A stretch of DNA of 48,015 nt from Chitinophagales bacterium. Lineage in GTDB: Bacteria > Bacteroidota > Bacteroidia > Chitinophagales > Chitinophagaceae. The stretch spans positions 1 through 48,015 of the forward strand of contig JAAFIK010000036.1 of the NCBI GenBank assembly GCA_013298665.1. Direction: 5' to 3'. This document shows positions 8,213 through 17,191 of this stretch, piece after piece. The notes beneath the pieces are model-generated. The model made no database searches and was not told the DNA's origin. It saw only the letters and a program-made list of their open reading frames with translations. The stretch's first letter is position 1, and each line of letters opens with the position of its first letter. The translations under genes and the position numbers were made by a program.

Positions 8213-10099
8213 ATGCAACGCTACCTTATTGTATTAGCTGCCCTGGTCACCGGCCTTTCCGCTTACTGCCAGCCACGGTACCCCGTCTCTGCTATCCCGG
8301 ATTCATTAAAAAAGAATGCGCACGCCGTAATCCGCGAGAAAGAAATTTTTATCAATATCAAAAACGCAGAGAAAGCACATTACCGGGAACACCTCGTGGT
8401 AACCATACTCGATGAAGAAGGGAAAGACAACCTGCTGTTTGTTCAGTATACAGATAAGTTTATGCAACTGGAGTCTGCCGAGATCATGGTATACGATGCA
8501 GCCGGTATTCAACTGAATAAGTACAAAAAGAAAGATCTTGGTGTGGATAATGCCGGAGAAGGATTGATTGAAGAAGGTAAGGTATATTTCCGGAAGGTGT
8601 CCGCAACCACCTTTCCCATTACAGTAGAGTTCAACTACGAACTCTATTTTAACGGACAGATCGACTATCCCGATTATGCGATCATGAGTGTGGAAGAGTC
8701 CGTAGAACAATCTTCATTTACCGTACAGGTACCCGCCGAACTTGACCTGCGGTATAAGGCACAACGCACCAGCATCCGCCCCACTGTTACCAACGATGGC
8801 AAATCCATCACTTACCGCTGGCAGGTAAGCCATGAGCCAGCTTTACGACATGAGAAAGGCAGTGTTGGCCAAAGGAGCCGCTATCCCAAAGTACTGATCT
8901 CCCCCAACAAATTTGAACTCGATGGTTATCCCGGTGATATGTCTTCCTGGAAAAACTTCGGACTGTGGTATGGCCAACTGGGGGCGAAAGCCATCAACTT
9001 CAATGAGGAGCAGAAAGCCTTTTTCAGGAACCTGGTAAAAGATATTCCCGATGAACGGGAGAAGGTAAAAAAAATATACCAGTTCCTGCAGACCAACTGC
9101 CGCTACGTGAGCATACAACTGGGCATTGGCGGCTTCAAACCCTTTGAAGCCAGTTTTGTAGATAAAAAGAAATACGGCGATTGTAAGGCACTGAGTAATT
9201 ATACCCAGGCCTGCTTAGACGCTGTGGGTATCAGGAGTCACCAGGCACTGATCAACGCCGGCTATACCGAAGCTCCGGTTGATCCCGGTTTTCCGCAAAA
9301 CAGTTTCAACCATGTTATCCTTTGTGTACCCTTTGCCAAAGATTCTGTATGGCTGGAATGTACCAGTCGTACGAATGATTTTGGTGTACTCGGAGGCTTT
9401 ACAGAAAACCGTAATGCCCTCCTGATTACCCCGGATGGCGGTGTATTGGCAGCTACGCCGAAAAGCCGTTCAACAGATAATATTTTTGAAAGCAGCAGCC
9501 GCATACTGCTCAATGAGGATGGCACGGGCACAGCACAGGTAACACTGCATACCAAAGGGGAATACAAAGAATCGCTTTTTGAAACCGGACTCAGCGGCAC
9601 CCGTGATGAAAAGAAAAAATACTTCGTCAATCAACTGGGGTATATACAGCCCGACAAGTTTGACATCAGGGCTGCTAAAGACAATGGCACTGCTGAAATA
9701 ACACTCGAATTTGAAAAGATACCCGATTTTACCGCAGGCAGTAAAATGTTTCTTAACCCAAGGTTGTACAATATCGCTCCTGCCAGTCTGCCGGATGATG
9801 CGCAAAGAACACAGGATTACTATTTTTATTTTCCCTATACAGAAACCGATACCACTGTTTATGTATTGCCACAGGGCTATACCATAGAAAGTTTACCCCA
9901 GGCACAAAAAAGCAGTTTCGACCTGGGTTCGTTTTCCACCACATATACTTATGATGAAAAAAATGGAACGGTCACCACTACTGCAAGGGTGGTGCTGAAT
10001 GACAAGCATATTCCCGCAGCCAGGTTTACTGAAACAAAATTGTTCATCAATGATATCATTAAAGAATACACAGACAAAATTGTGATCCGGAAAAAATAA
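8213..10099 (+). CDS. DUF3857 / transglutaminase domain protein with intact Cys and His
   Basis: The 628-residue paralogue of the upstream gene has a signal peptide (MQRYLIVLAALVTGLSAYCQ), a DUF3857 domain, and a transglutaminase core. KKYGDCKALSNYTQACLD holds the catalytic Cys, NSFNHVIL the His, and VWLECTS stands where the third triad residue lies (Glu instead of the usual Asp). Likely a periplasmic thiol peptidase or transferase; the substrate is unknown. It is separated from the preceding gene by only 2 nt (TAATCATG), so translation is coupled. Confidence 0.88.
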   Translation: MQRYLIVLAALVTGLSAYCQPRYPVSAIPDSLKKNAHAVIREKEIFINIKNAEKAHYREHLVVTILDEEGKDNLLFVQYTDKFMQLESAEIMVYDAAGIQLNKYKKKDLGVDNAGEGLIEEGKVYFRKVSATTFPITVEFNYELYFNGQIDYPDYAIMSVEESVEQSSFTVQVPAELDLRYKAQRTSIRPTVTNDGKSITYRWQVSHEPALRHEKGSVGQRSRYPKVLISPNKFELDGYPGDMSSWKNFGLWYGQLGAKAINFNEEQKAFFRNLVKDIPDEREKVKKIYQFLQTNCRYVSIQLGIGGFKPFEASFVDKKKYGDCKALSNYTQACLDAVGIRSHQALINAGYTEAPVDPGFPQNSFNHVILCVPFAKDSVWLECTSRTNDFGVLGGFTENRNALLITPDGGVLAATPKSRSTDNIFESSSRILLNEDGTGTAQVTLHTKGEYKESLFETGLSGTRDEKKKYFVNQLGYIQPDKFDIRAAKDNGTAEITLEFEKIPDFTAGSKMFLNPRLYNIAPASLPDDAQRTQDYYFYFPYTETDTTVYVLPQGYTIESLPQAQKSSFDLGSFSTTYTYDEKNGTVTTTARVVLNDKHIPAARFTETKLFINDIIKEYTDKIVIRKK

Positions 10100-10193
10100 T
10101 TGTCCTGATTGTACCACCATATTGGTTTTAGCCAATGCCAAAGGGGTCAGGATGCCTTTTGAGACAGCAACCATCTCTCCCCCATAAATCCTT

Positions 10194-10201
10194 TATATTT
10201 G
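10194..10201 (+). promoter_or_regulatory. -7 promoter box of tryptophan 2,3-dioxygenase gene
   Basis: TATATTTG matches TAnnTTTG exactly and lies 19 bp before the ATG at 10221. The nearest upstream TTTG is too far away to be a standard -33 element. Confidence 0.5.
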
Positions 10202-10220
10202 CTACCCATAAAACAACGAT

Positions 10221-11312
10221 ATGCAGAAAGCTATGTATTACCGCGACTATTTGCAATTAGACAAAATACTAACCGCACAAGCACCTGAAAGTTGTCAACC
10301 CGGCAACGAACCTGCGCACGATGAAATGCTGTTTATCATTATTCACCAGGCATATGAACTCTGGTTCAAACAAATCCTGTTTGAACTGGACTATGTATGT
10401 GGCGTTTTCAACAAACCGGCGATCGACGACAATGCTGAAGACCTCAACCTGGTCAGGCACCGCCTCAACCGCATCATCCGGATACTGGAGTTGCTCAACC
10501 AGCAGGTGGGTATTCTTGAAACCATGACCCCGCTCGACTTTCTTGAATTCCGTAACCTGCTCACCCCCTCTTCGGGTTTTCAAAGTCTGCAATTCAGGCT
10601 CCTCGAAGCCAGGCTGGGGCTGCAAATGGATGAGCGCCACCAGAAAGATTATTACAAACGCACCAATGAAGGCGGTTTCGACCAGCCCGACTACAGTACC
10701 ATCAACAAAACAGAAGCCACGCCCGCTCTCCTGCAATTGGTCAACAACTGGCTGGAGCGGATGCCCTTCTTCGACCCTGCTTTCTGGAACGACTACACAC
10801 CAAAAAACACCAGCCCAACACCCTATTTTTTCTGGAACGATTACAGGAGCATCTACCAATCGGGGCTGACAGAAAGAGAGACCTCGAGGATTGATGATTT
10901 TGATGCGGTGTTTTTTGGCAAACCATCAACGCATACTGCAGCACAAACTGCCCCAATAGCACCCGCCTTTTCAGCAGAAGCCATGCGTGCCGCTTTGTTC
11001 ATCATGCTGTACCGCGATTTCCCTATGTTCCAGGCATCATACCAGGTATTAGACAGTCTTATCGAAATAGACCACCTGATGGCCAACTGGAGACATAAAC
11101 ATTTGGTAATGGTAAGACGCATGATCGGGATGCGTGTGGGTACAGGCAACACCAGCGGGGCAGGCTATCTTGAAGGTGCATTGAGCAAGCATTATGTATT
11201 CCGCGACCTGAGCAGTCTCTCCACCTTCCTGATTGAACGTAAAAAGCTGCCACGGTTGCCGGTAGCACTGATCCGGAAGTTGAGCTATCCCCCCACAGCA
11301 GCAGAAGGATAA
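10221..11312 (+). CDS. kynA: Tryptophan 2,3-dioxygenase
   Basis: This haem enzyme opens the indole ring of L-tryptophan to N-formylkynurenine, the first step of the kynurenine pathway. The 363 residues carry HDEMLFIIIHQAYELWFKQI (active-site His about 42), LEFRNLLTPSSGFQSLQFRL with the substrate-binding Arg block, WRHKHLVMVRRMIG with the haem-ligand His, and GTGNTSGAGYL, a variant of the GTGGSSG loop. No other kynurenine gene lies in the window. The last 28 bp overlap the end of the convergent hutH gene. A second ATG at residue 5 is possible. Confidence 0.95.
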   Translation: MQKAMYYRDYLQLDKILTAQAPESCQPGNEPAHDEMLFIIIHQAYELWFKQILFELDYVCGVFNKPAIDDNAEDLNLVRHRLNRIIRILELLNQQVGILETMTPLDFLEFRNLLTPSSGFQSLQFRLLEARLGLQMDERHQKDYYKRTNEGGFDQPDYSTINKTEATPALLQLVNNWLERMPFFDPAFWNDYTPKNTSPTPYFFWNDYRSIYQSGLTERETSRIDDFDAVFFGKPSTHTAAQTAPIAPAFSAEAMRAALFIMLYRDFPMFQASYQVLDSLIEIDHLMANWRHKHLVMVRRMIGMRVGTGNTSGAGYLEGALSKHYVFRDLSSLSTFLIERKKLPRLPVALIRKLSYPPTAAEG

Positions 11313-12793
11313 TTGCGGATAAAACCAACAGCCTCTTGCATATCCGGATACAATACCCTGTCGGCACTATTAAAAGAAACCGTTTCACGGAAGGCAGACA
11401 CCACGGCTTCCAGTACCGGTGAACTTTGCAATGGGCGCCGGAATTCCAATGCCTGAACCGCTGTAAGCAATTCTATTGCCAGCACGCGCTCAACATTATT
11501 GATCACACGCAGGCATTTTGTAGCAGCATTGGCCCCCATACTCACATGATCTTCCTGGTTGTTGCTGGAAGGTATAGAGTCTACCGAAGCCGGTGTACAC
11601 AATTGTTTATTTTCACTTACAATACTCGCCGCCGTGTATTGCGGAATCATAAATCCTGAATGCAAACCCGGGTCTTTTACCAGGAACAGGGGCAGCTCGC
11701 GCTGTCCGCCGATGAGTTGGTAAGTCCGCCGCTCGGAGATACTGCCCATTTCACTCATGGCGATGGCCAGGAAATCCAGTGCCAATGCGAGGGGCTGCCC
11801 GTGAAAATTGCCCCCGCTCAGGATCAGGTCTTCCTCAGGAAAAATATTGGGATTGTCAGTTACAGAATTCATCTCGTTAACAAAAACGGAGCAGATATGG
11901 TCAAAGCTGTCTTTGCTGGCACCATGCACCTGCGGTACGCAACGGAAGGAATAAGGATCCTGTACCTGCGCTTTGGTTCGTGTTGCAATGGCACTACCGT
12001 TAAGCAACTGCCTTAACCGGGCTGCCGTATCAGCTTGTCCTTTATGCTGCCGAAGTTCATGAATACTTTTGTGCAGGGCATCCGGTACACAGTCGAAACC
12101 ATCAAACGAAATGGCCGTAATAATATCTGCCCAGCGGAGCAGCCGGTCGGCTTGTACCAGACAATATAAGCCATAAGCCCCCATAAACTGTGTGCCATTG
12201 ATCAATGCCAGTCCCTCCTTACTTTTTAACGCAACCGGCAACCAGCCAAACTGCTGCATAACGTCGGTAGCGGCCATTTTGACACCATTGTACCGCACTT
12301 CGCCCATACCGATCAAAGGAAGGCTCAGGTGGCTGAGCGGGGAAAGATCCCCCGATGCCCCCAGCGATCCCTGTGTATAGACCACTGGCAGTACACCATG
12401 GTTGTACATGTCCAGCAGTCGTTTTACCGTATCAATCTGTACACCGCTATGCCCATAACTCAGCGATTTGATCTTGAGCATAAGCATGAGCTTTACGATC
12501 GGCTCAGGCACTTCATCGCCCATACCACAGGCGTGCGATTGGAGAAGGTTATACTGCAATTGCTCAACCTGGCTATCATCGATACGCACATTCTGCAGAA
12601 AACCAAAACCCGTATTGATCCCGTAAAACAAAGCATCAGAATCATTCACTTTGCGATCCAGGTAATCGCGGCATGCCACAATTTTTTCGTGGGCGTCAAA
12701 AGTGATGGATACCAACTGGTCATACGCCAGCAGATTTTTGACCTGTTGAAAATTCAGCGGTGTCTTATCTAATGGCAGATAGTTGTAACTCAT
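11285..12793 (-). CDS. hutH: Histidine ammonia-lyase
   Basis: This enzyme deaminates L-histidine to urocanate using the MIO cofactor made autocatalytically from Ala-Ser-Gly. The 502-residue protein has YGINTGFG at 57-64 and the MIO loop SLGASGDLSPL (Ala146-Ser147-Gly148). GGNFHGQPLALALD and SSNNQEDHVSMG are further family blocks. The frame runs to a TTG at 12799, but the ATG at 12793 (MSYNYLPLDK) is preferred. hutU, hutI and hutG are not in this window. The 3' end overlaps the 3' end of the dioxygenase gene by 28 bp on the opposite strand. Aromatic-ammonia-lyase relatives (PAL/TAL) are less likely by length and motif. Confidence 0.93.
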   Translation of the reverse strand: MSYNYLPLDKTPLNFQQVKNLLAYDQLVSITFDAHEKIVACRDYLDRKVNDSDALFYGINTGFGFLQNVRIDDSQVEQLQYNLLQSHACGMGDEVPEPIVKLMLMLKIKSLSYGHSGVQIDTVKRLLDMYNHGVLPVVYTQGSLGASGDLSPLSHLSLPLIGMGEVRYNGVKMAATDVMQQFGWLPVALKSKEGLALINGTQFMGAYGLYCLVQADRLLRWADIITAISFDGFDCVPDALHKSIHELRQHKGQADTAARLRQLLNGSAIATRTKAQVQDPYSFRCVPQVHGASKDSFDHICSVFVNEMNSVTDNPNIFPEEDLILSGGNFHGQPLALALDFLAIAMSEMGSISERRTYQLIGGQRELPLFLVKDPGLHSGFMIPQYTAASIVSENKQLCTPASVDSIPSSNNQEDHVSMGANAATKCLRVINNVERVLAIELLTAVQALEFRRPLQSSPVLEAVVSAFRETVSFNSADRVLYPDMQEAVGFIRNYPSAAVGG

Positions 12794-12802
12794 AAACAAT
12801 AA

Positions 12803-12810
12803 GAAATATA
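12803..12810 (-). promoter_or_regulatory. Candidate -7 box of hutH
   Basis: On the minus strand this reads TATATTTC, one mismatch to TAnnTTTG, 9 bp before the ATG at 12793. Confidence 0.35.
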
Positions 12811-12898
12811 TGCAGCAATCGTTAAAAAAGAAATACCACCAAAAGTAGCAAAAACGTTTTACATCACAGGATAATTGGCAGCAGCGGTCGTCATTACC

Positions 12899-13627
12899 TT
12901 AGGTATCCTCACCCACCAGGTCGCGGATCACCACACTCGCCGCCACACAACCAAATATTGCCGGCATATAGGAGATGGTGCCTATGATGGACTTTTTGGG
13001 AAATGCTTTCTCCGTTTCAATGATGCGGCTCTGGTCGGCTTCCTCCGGACTGAACACCACTTTTACCCCATCACGGATATCCAGGCGGCGCAGATATTTA
13101 CGTACATATTTAGCCAGGTTGCACTGGTAGGTTTTAGAGATGTCCGTCACCTTTACCCTTGAGGGATCGACCTTGCCGCCTGCGCCAAGCGAACTGACAA
13201 TACGTATATTCCTTTCCACACAACCTTTAATCAGGAACACCTTACTGCTGAGGGTATCAATACAATCCACCACATAATCAAAATCGTTGCTGTCCAGCAG
13301 GGCAAAAGTCTTTTCATCTTTCAGAAAATCATTCACCGCAGTCAACTGCAGATCAGGATTGATATCTTTCAACCTTTCCGCCATCACCTCCACCTTCAGC
13401 CGCTGTGCCGTGCTGTGCAGGGCTGGTATCTGCCGGTTGCAGTTGCTCAGGTCTACCGTATCCCCATCAACAATGGTCATCTTACCCACCCCCGAACGGG
13501 CAATCATTTCTGCACAGATGCCCCCCACCCCGCCGAGGCCAACCACCAGCACATGCTTATCCATCAGGCGCTCCAGTTTTTCATCGCCCAGCAGCAACTG
13601 GCTGCGGCTCATCCAGTAAGGAATCAT
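12899..13627 (-). CDS. tcdA: tRNA threonylcarbamoyladenosine dehydratase (ThiF/E1-like)
   Basis: A 242-residue E1-like protein of the TcdA/CsdL type, which uses ATP to cyclise t6A to ct6A at position 37 of ANN-decoding tRNAs. It has the Rossmann loop VVGLGGVGG, the acidic strand VDGDTVDLSNCNRQIPAL (NRQ conserved in the family), and VDCIDTLSSKVFLI. The C-terminal region holds the AIFGCVAASVVIRDLVG block. There is no zinc-binding CxxC pair, as usual for TcdA and unlike MoeB. An alternative ATG lies at 13612. It is divergent from the Ycf48-like gene. Confidence 0.9.
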   Translation of the reverse strand: MIPYWMSRSQLLLGDEKLERLMDKHVLVVGLGGVGGICAEMIARSGVGKMTIVDGDTVDLSNCNRQIPALHSTAQRLKVEVMAERLKDINPDLQLTAVNDFLKDEKTFALLDSNDFDYVVDCIDTLSSKVFLIKGCVERNIRIVSSLGAGGKVDPSRVKVTDISKTYQCNLAKYVRKYLRRLDIRDGVKVVFSPEEADQSRIIETEKAFPKKSIIGTISYMPAIFGCVAASVVIRDLVGEDT

Positions 13628-13715
13628 ATTCAGTCATTTTTGTATAATGCGGAAATAAAGCCGGGAACCAGCCGTGTCGTGTTGGTATAACACCCACCTT
13701 TTCAGCTTTTCCCCT

Positions 13716-13723
13716 TACATTTG
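13716..13723 (+). promoter_or_regulatory. -7 promoter box of Ycf48-like gene
   Basis: TACATTTG matches TAnnTTTG exactly. It ends 18 bp before the ATG at 13742, which argues against the TTG at 13721 being the start. Confidence 0.55.
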
Positions 13724-13741
13724 GAGTGCAAAAATCACAAC

Positions 13742-14755
13742 ATGAAGGTAAACCACAAAATAATATTCGGTTCGCTCACGATAAGCTGTCTGCTATCATT
13801 TTCCACTACGGCACAAACGGTTAAATTATTGAGTTCGGGTACCAAAACCTCCATACGCGGACTCAGTGTGGTAGATGACAAAACCGTATGGGTAAGTGGC
13901 AGCAATGGCATGGTGGGTAAATCGCTCGACAGTGGCAATACCTGGAAGTGGATGAAGATCAGGGGCTTTGACAGTACAGACTTTCGCGATATTGAGGCCT
14001 TCGATGCCACCACAGCAATCATTATGGGCGTAGCATCCCCCGCACATATCCTGCGTACAGTTGATGGCGGAGAAACCTGGAAACTCGTCTATGAAAATCC
14101 GCATAAAGATATGTTTCTCGACGCGATGGAGTTCTGGAATTCCGAGAGTGGCATCGTGATTGGCGATCCGGTTGACAATAAATTTTTTATCGCCCGCACC
14201 TTTGACGGTGGCCGTACCTGGAAAGACATTCCACCACAAAACTACCCGGTTGCAGACAGCGGAGAGGCCTGTTTTGCCAGCAGCGGTACCAATATCCGTA
14301 AACTGGATCGGGATGAAGCCTGCTTTATTTCTGGCGGAATGCGCTCCCGCCTCTTTATCCGCAGCAAAAAGATTGATCTCCCCATCATACAGGGTACCCA
14401 AAGCACCGGTGCCAATTCGATAGCGGTGAAAAACAGCAAAACCTTTATGGTGGTGGGCGGTGATTTCCTGGCGAAAGACAGTACACAAAAAAACTGCTTC
14501 ATGACATTTGATGGCGGCAATAGCTGGCAAGCACCCCAGGTACCGCCACACGGTTATCGCAGTTGTGTAGAATACCTGAAAGGCAAACAGTGGATCAGTT
14601 GCGGACTGAATGGTGTTGATTATACCAGGGACAATGGACAAACCTGGACCTGGATTGCCCGCGAAAGTTACCATGTTTGCCGGAAAGCCAGGGATGGCAA
14701 AGCCGTTTTCTTTGCAGGCGGTGGCGGCAGGATCGGAAAACTGATCATACCTTAA
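13742..14755 (+). CDS. Exported Ycf48-like / BNR-repeat beta-propeller protein
   Basis: A 337-residue exported protein with signal peptide (MKVNHKIIFGSLTISCLLSF, ending at TTAQ). Repeated blades carry the Asp-box/Ycf48 pattern: KSLDSGNTWKW, RTVDGGETWKLV, RTFDGGRTWKDI, MTFDGGNSWQA, YTRDNGQTWTW. Bacteroidota members are usually annotated as photosystem-II assembly factor-like or sialidase-like but have no photosynthetic role; the fold is a propeller and the ligand is unknown. The vWA-like gene follows 12 nt downstream, so they are probably one transcript. Confidence 0.85.
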   Translation: MKVNHKIIFGSLTISCLLSFSTTAQTVKLLSSGTKTSIRGLSVVDDKTVWVSGSNGMVGKSLDSGNTWKWMKIRGFDSTDFRDIEAFDATTAIIMGVASPAHILRTVDGGETWKLVYENPHKDMFLDAMEFWNSESGIVIGDPVDNKFFIARTFDGGRTWKDIPPQNYPVADSGEACFASSGTNIRKLDRDEACFISGGMRSRLFIRSKKIDLPIIQGTQSTGANSIAVKNSKTFMVVGGDFLAKDSTQKNCFMTFDGGNSWQAPQVPPHGYRSCVEYLKGKQWISCGLNGVDYTRDNGQTWTWIARESYHVCRKARDGKAVFFAGGGGRIGKLIIP

Positions 14756-14767
14756 CACCCAACTGAT

Positions 14768-16123
14768 ATGCGGATCATCCTTTTGACCATCGGCTTATGG
14801 AGTGCAATGGCCACAGTAGGGCAACACAGTCCCATCAATCGTATCCTCAGCCAAAACGCACGGATACCCGAATACCTGCCCGTTAAAACAGCCGGCATCC
14901 AAACAGTTATTATTCCCTGCGCTTACGGGCAACCAGTCCTCAACTTCCCATCCAGTTTGCCGGGAATGGAGACCTCCGGTTTTAAACAGGTACAGGTATT
15001 ATCTGCCGAACTGGTTTATACCGATCATCCGGCTGTGCAGGACCTGAAAGCCCTCAATACGCAACGCCTGATCAACCTCTTTACCCGGTATCCCGAACTG
15101 GCAGCCGACAGCAATATTGTATGGCGGGTGAACAGGCAGACAAATGGTGCCACAAAAGAAAGCGCCATCTCCCTGTTGCACGGATTTGTTATCCATTATC
15201 GTGTCCGGCAAAGCAACGCCACCATTGCTGCCGACCTCGATAAACTCAAGACCCTGCTGAAACCGAAAATAACCACTAATCCCAAACAACGAAGGGGCTT
15301 TGTAGCCGGTGATACCATGCGGCTGCGGGAGCAATACGAAATAGAAGACTATACCCTTGTACAGAAACTTCCCGTGGAGGAAGCCCTGCGGTACCTTGGT
15401 ATAGATGAAAAAGAAAAATACAGTTACAAAAACTACGACTCCCTGTATGTATATGAAAAGCCACCGGGCGACAGCAGCGCGGTAACCAGAACCCTGCTGC
15501 CACCGGAAGACTCAACGGTATTGCAGGTGCTGGATCGGATGTCCTGGGAACGTATGCTCGTGGTAGCAGACGTTACAGCCAGTATGTACCCCTATTCCGG
15601 TCAACTGATGTACTGGCTGCGGCTCCATGAAGACGAAAGACGTATCCACCAGTTTGTTTTTTTTAATGATGGCGACCAGAAAGAAGAGGTGGAAAAAGTA
15701 ACGGGCAAAACCGGGGGTATATACACCACCGGCTCATCCGTATACGCCGTGGTGGAAAAAACGGTTTACCAGGCCATGAGCAATGGCTGTGGCGGAGCCA
15801 TTCCGGAAAACAACCTGGAAGCCCTGCTGACCGGATTACGTACTTGTACCACCTGTAAGGACGTGGTAATGATTGCAGACAACTGGTCGGGCGTAAGCGA
15901 TATGGCCTTGCTGGCCAACATCCGGCAGCCGGTACACATCATTCTTTGCGGGGTACTGCAGAGCATACAACCTGATTACCTCACCATAGCCTGGCAAACG
16001 GGAGGCTCTCTCCATTTTGCCAGACAGGACATCAACGACCTGGCACGCTATAAAGAAGGAGATACCCTCCGGCTTTACGGGCAAAACTACACCATTACCG
16101 GTGGAAGATTTGTCAAACAATAA
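14768..16123 (+). CDS. Exported vWA-like protein of unknown function
   Basis: I do not recognise a named family. The 451-residue protein has a signal peptide (MRIILLTIGLWSAMATVGQ). From about residue 262 there is a von Willebrand A-like fold: RMLVVADVTASMYPYSGQLM begins at R262 and its D268-x-T270-x-S272 resembles a MIDAS with Thr for the first Ser. It is followed by HQFVFFNDGD, an ENNLEALLTGLR helix and KDVVMIADNWSGVSDM. CNGCG-type and CTTC cysteines lie between. It sits 12 nt after the Ycf48-like gene and ends in a terminator, giving a two-gene exported unit. The vWA call rests on pattern only. Confidence 0.65.
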   Translation: MRIILLTIGLWSAMATVGQHSPINRILSQNARIPEYLPVKTAGIQTVIIPCAYGQPVLNFPSSLPGMETSGFKQVQVLSAELVYTDHPAVQDLKALNTQRLINLFTRYPELAADSNIVWRVNRQTNGATKESAISLLHGFVIHYRVRQSNATIAADLDKLKTLLKPKITTNPKQRRGFVAGDTMRLREQYEIEDYTLVQKLPVEEALRYLGIDEKEKYSYKNYDSLYVYEKPPGDSSAVTRTLLPPEDSTVLQVLDRMSWERMLVVADVTASMYPYSGQLMYWLRLHEDERRIHQFVFFNDGDQKEEVEKVTGKTGGIYTTGSSVYAVVEKTVYQAMSNGCGGAIPENNLEALLTGLRTCTTCKDVVMIADNWSGVSDMALLANIRQPVHIILCGVLQSIQPDYLTIAWQTGGSLHFARQDINDLARYKEGDTLRLYGQNYTITGGRFVKQ

Positions 16124-16143
16124 GCTCCCGTAAAAACGGGAGC
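16124..16143. terminator. Hairpin terminator between convergent genes
   Basis: An 8-bp perfect stem GCTCCCGT / ACGGGAGC with an AAAA loop directly follows the stop of the vWA-like gene and precedes the end of the convergent DUF4382 gene. Confidence 0.65.
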
Positions 16144-16165
16144 CTCGTTATGGATTTGCTCAAAC

Positions 16166-16984
16166 CTACCTATGCAATAGTATATCAGGCAATTTTGTGT
16201 CTTCTCCCTGCCGTACAGCAATGTTATTGATCACGGTATCTAAGTACCCGTTTGACGGGCGAACCACCAGTTTAACCATAGCCGTGCGGATACCCCTGAC
16301 CTTAAACTCTCCGTCATCCTCGGGTATCGCCAGCAGCGTATCTGTACCACTGATCACGGATACAATGGCGGGTAATGCACCGGCAGGTTTGATCCTTCCT
16401 TCTAATTTTCCCGAACGGCTGTTGTTGAACGAATGAATGCGTGGCCGCAGTTCAAACTGGTTATTATTCAGCCTGATCACAGATCCATGTCCGTCAAAAT
16501 CAATCCAGATGCGGAAATGATCAGGGTCGATACGGTCGATATCCGGAATGTCAATGATCACCTGCCGGTTGCTGTTGTGCAGCAGCAGCGGAAAACTTGA
16601 GCCATTCTTCATCACCGAATTATTATTGCCCAATGTCAGCCGTATCTTTTCAATCGCCCCATCTGCCACGTACGCCGAAGCAAAAAGCGTATCCGTACCA
16701 TTGCGGAATTTGAGGATATTATATACCCCGCTGCGGATCGGCAGCGTATCCCAATGTTCGCTGCCATCCGGCCTTTCCACCTTTACCTCCAGGCGCTGGA
16801 TGTCAATAAAAACGGAATCGAAAATGATACTCGGATCGTCTGTAAGGTAAACCGTCAACTGGTTCTTTCCTTCCGGCACAGCAATATTGTCATTACCGGA
16901 TAATTCTTTTTTACACGACATGGCAAACATGGTAATCAGCAGTATCCCAATGCTGATGGACAGCCAGAACATATTCTTTTTCAT
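16166..16984 (-). CDS. DUF4382 lipoprotein
   Basis: A 272-residue lipoprotein with signal peptide ending AMSC (Cys24) followed by KKE. The DUF4382 signature is visible: NQLTVYLTDDPSIIFDSVFI, then DIQRLEVKVERP, YNILKFRNGTDTLFASAYV and KIRLTLGNNN. The C-terminal 75 residues (GKLEGRIKPAGALPAIVSVI onward) resemble a carboxypeptidase-regulatory-like beta-sandwich, as often seen after DUF4382. Function unknown; surface- or periplasm-exposed by inference. An ATG at 16993 adds three residues. It is monocistronic. Confidence 0.85.
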   Translation of the reverse strand: MKKNMFWLSISIGILLITMFAMSCKKELSGNDNIAVPEGKNQLTVYLTDDPSIIFDSVFIDIQRLEVKVERPDGSEHWDTLPIRSGVYNILKFRNGTDTLFASAYVADGAIEKIRLTLGNNNSVMKNGSSFPLLLHNSNRQVIIDIPDIDRIDPDHFRIWIDFDGHGSVIRLNNNQFELRPRIHSFNNSRSGKLEGRIKPAGALPAIVSVISGTDTLLAIPEDDGEFKVRGIRTAMVKLVVRPSNGYLDTVINNIAVRQGEDTKLPDILLHR

Positions 16985-17191
16985 AATACACATTTAACAG
17001 ATGAATAAATCAATTTGTATGATCACTGCTAAATTAGTACCACCCTGCCCGTATGTACACAGAAAAGATACCGGACAGGGAAAAGTCGTTACTGAACCGG
17101 AAAAGAAGGGTTGACGGGGTATGATCAACAGCAACGCAGTAATATGTAACGCGTAAATGATTGCTGAAACATGACCCGCTATCTGTAGTTT

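Noticed and set aside
13826..14758. 310-codon antisense frame over the Ycf48-like gene
   Set aside because: The sense protein shows a signal peptide and repeated Asp-box blades; the antisense translation has no domain pattern.
14768..16123. Cytoplasmic toxin or defence vWA protein
   Set aside because: It has an N-terminal signal peptide, and the neighbouring gene is an exported propeller. No MoxR ATPase or other defence partner is adjacent.
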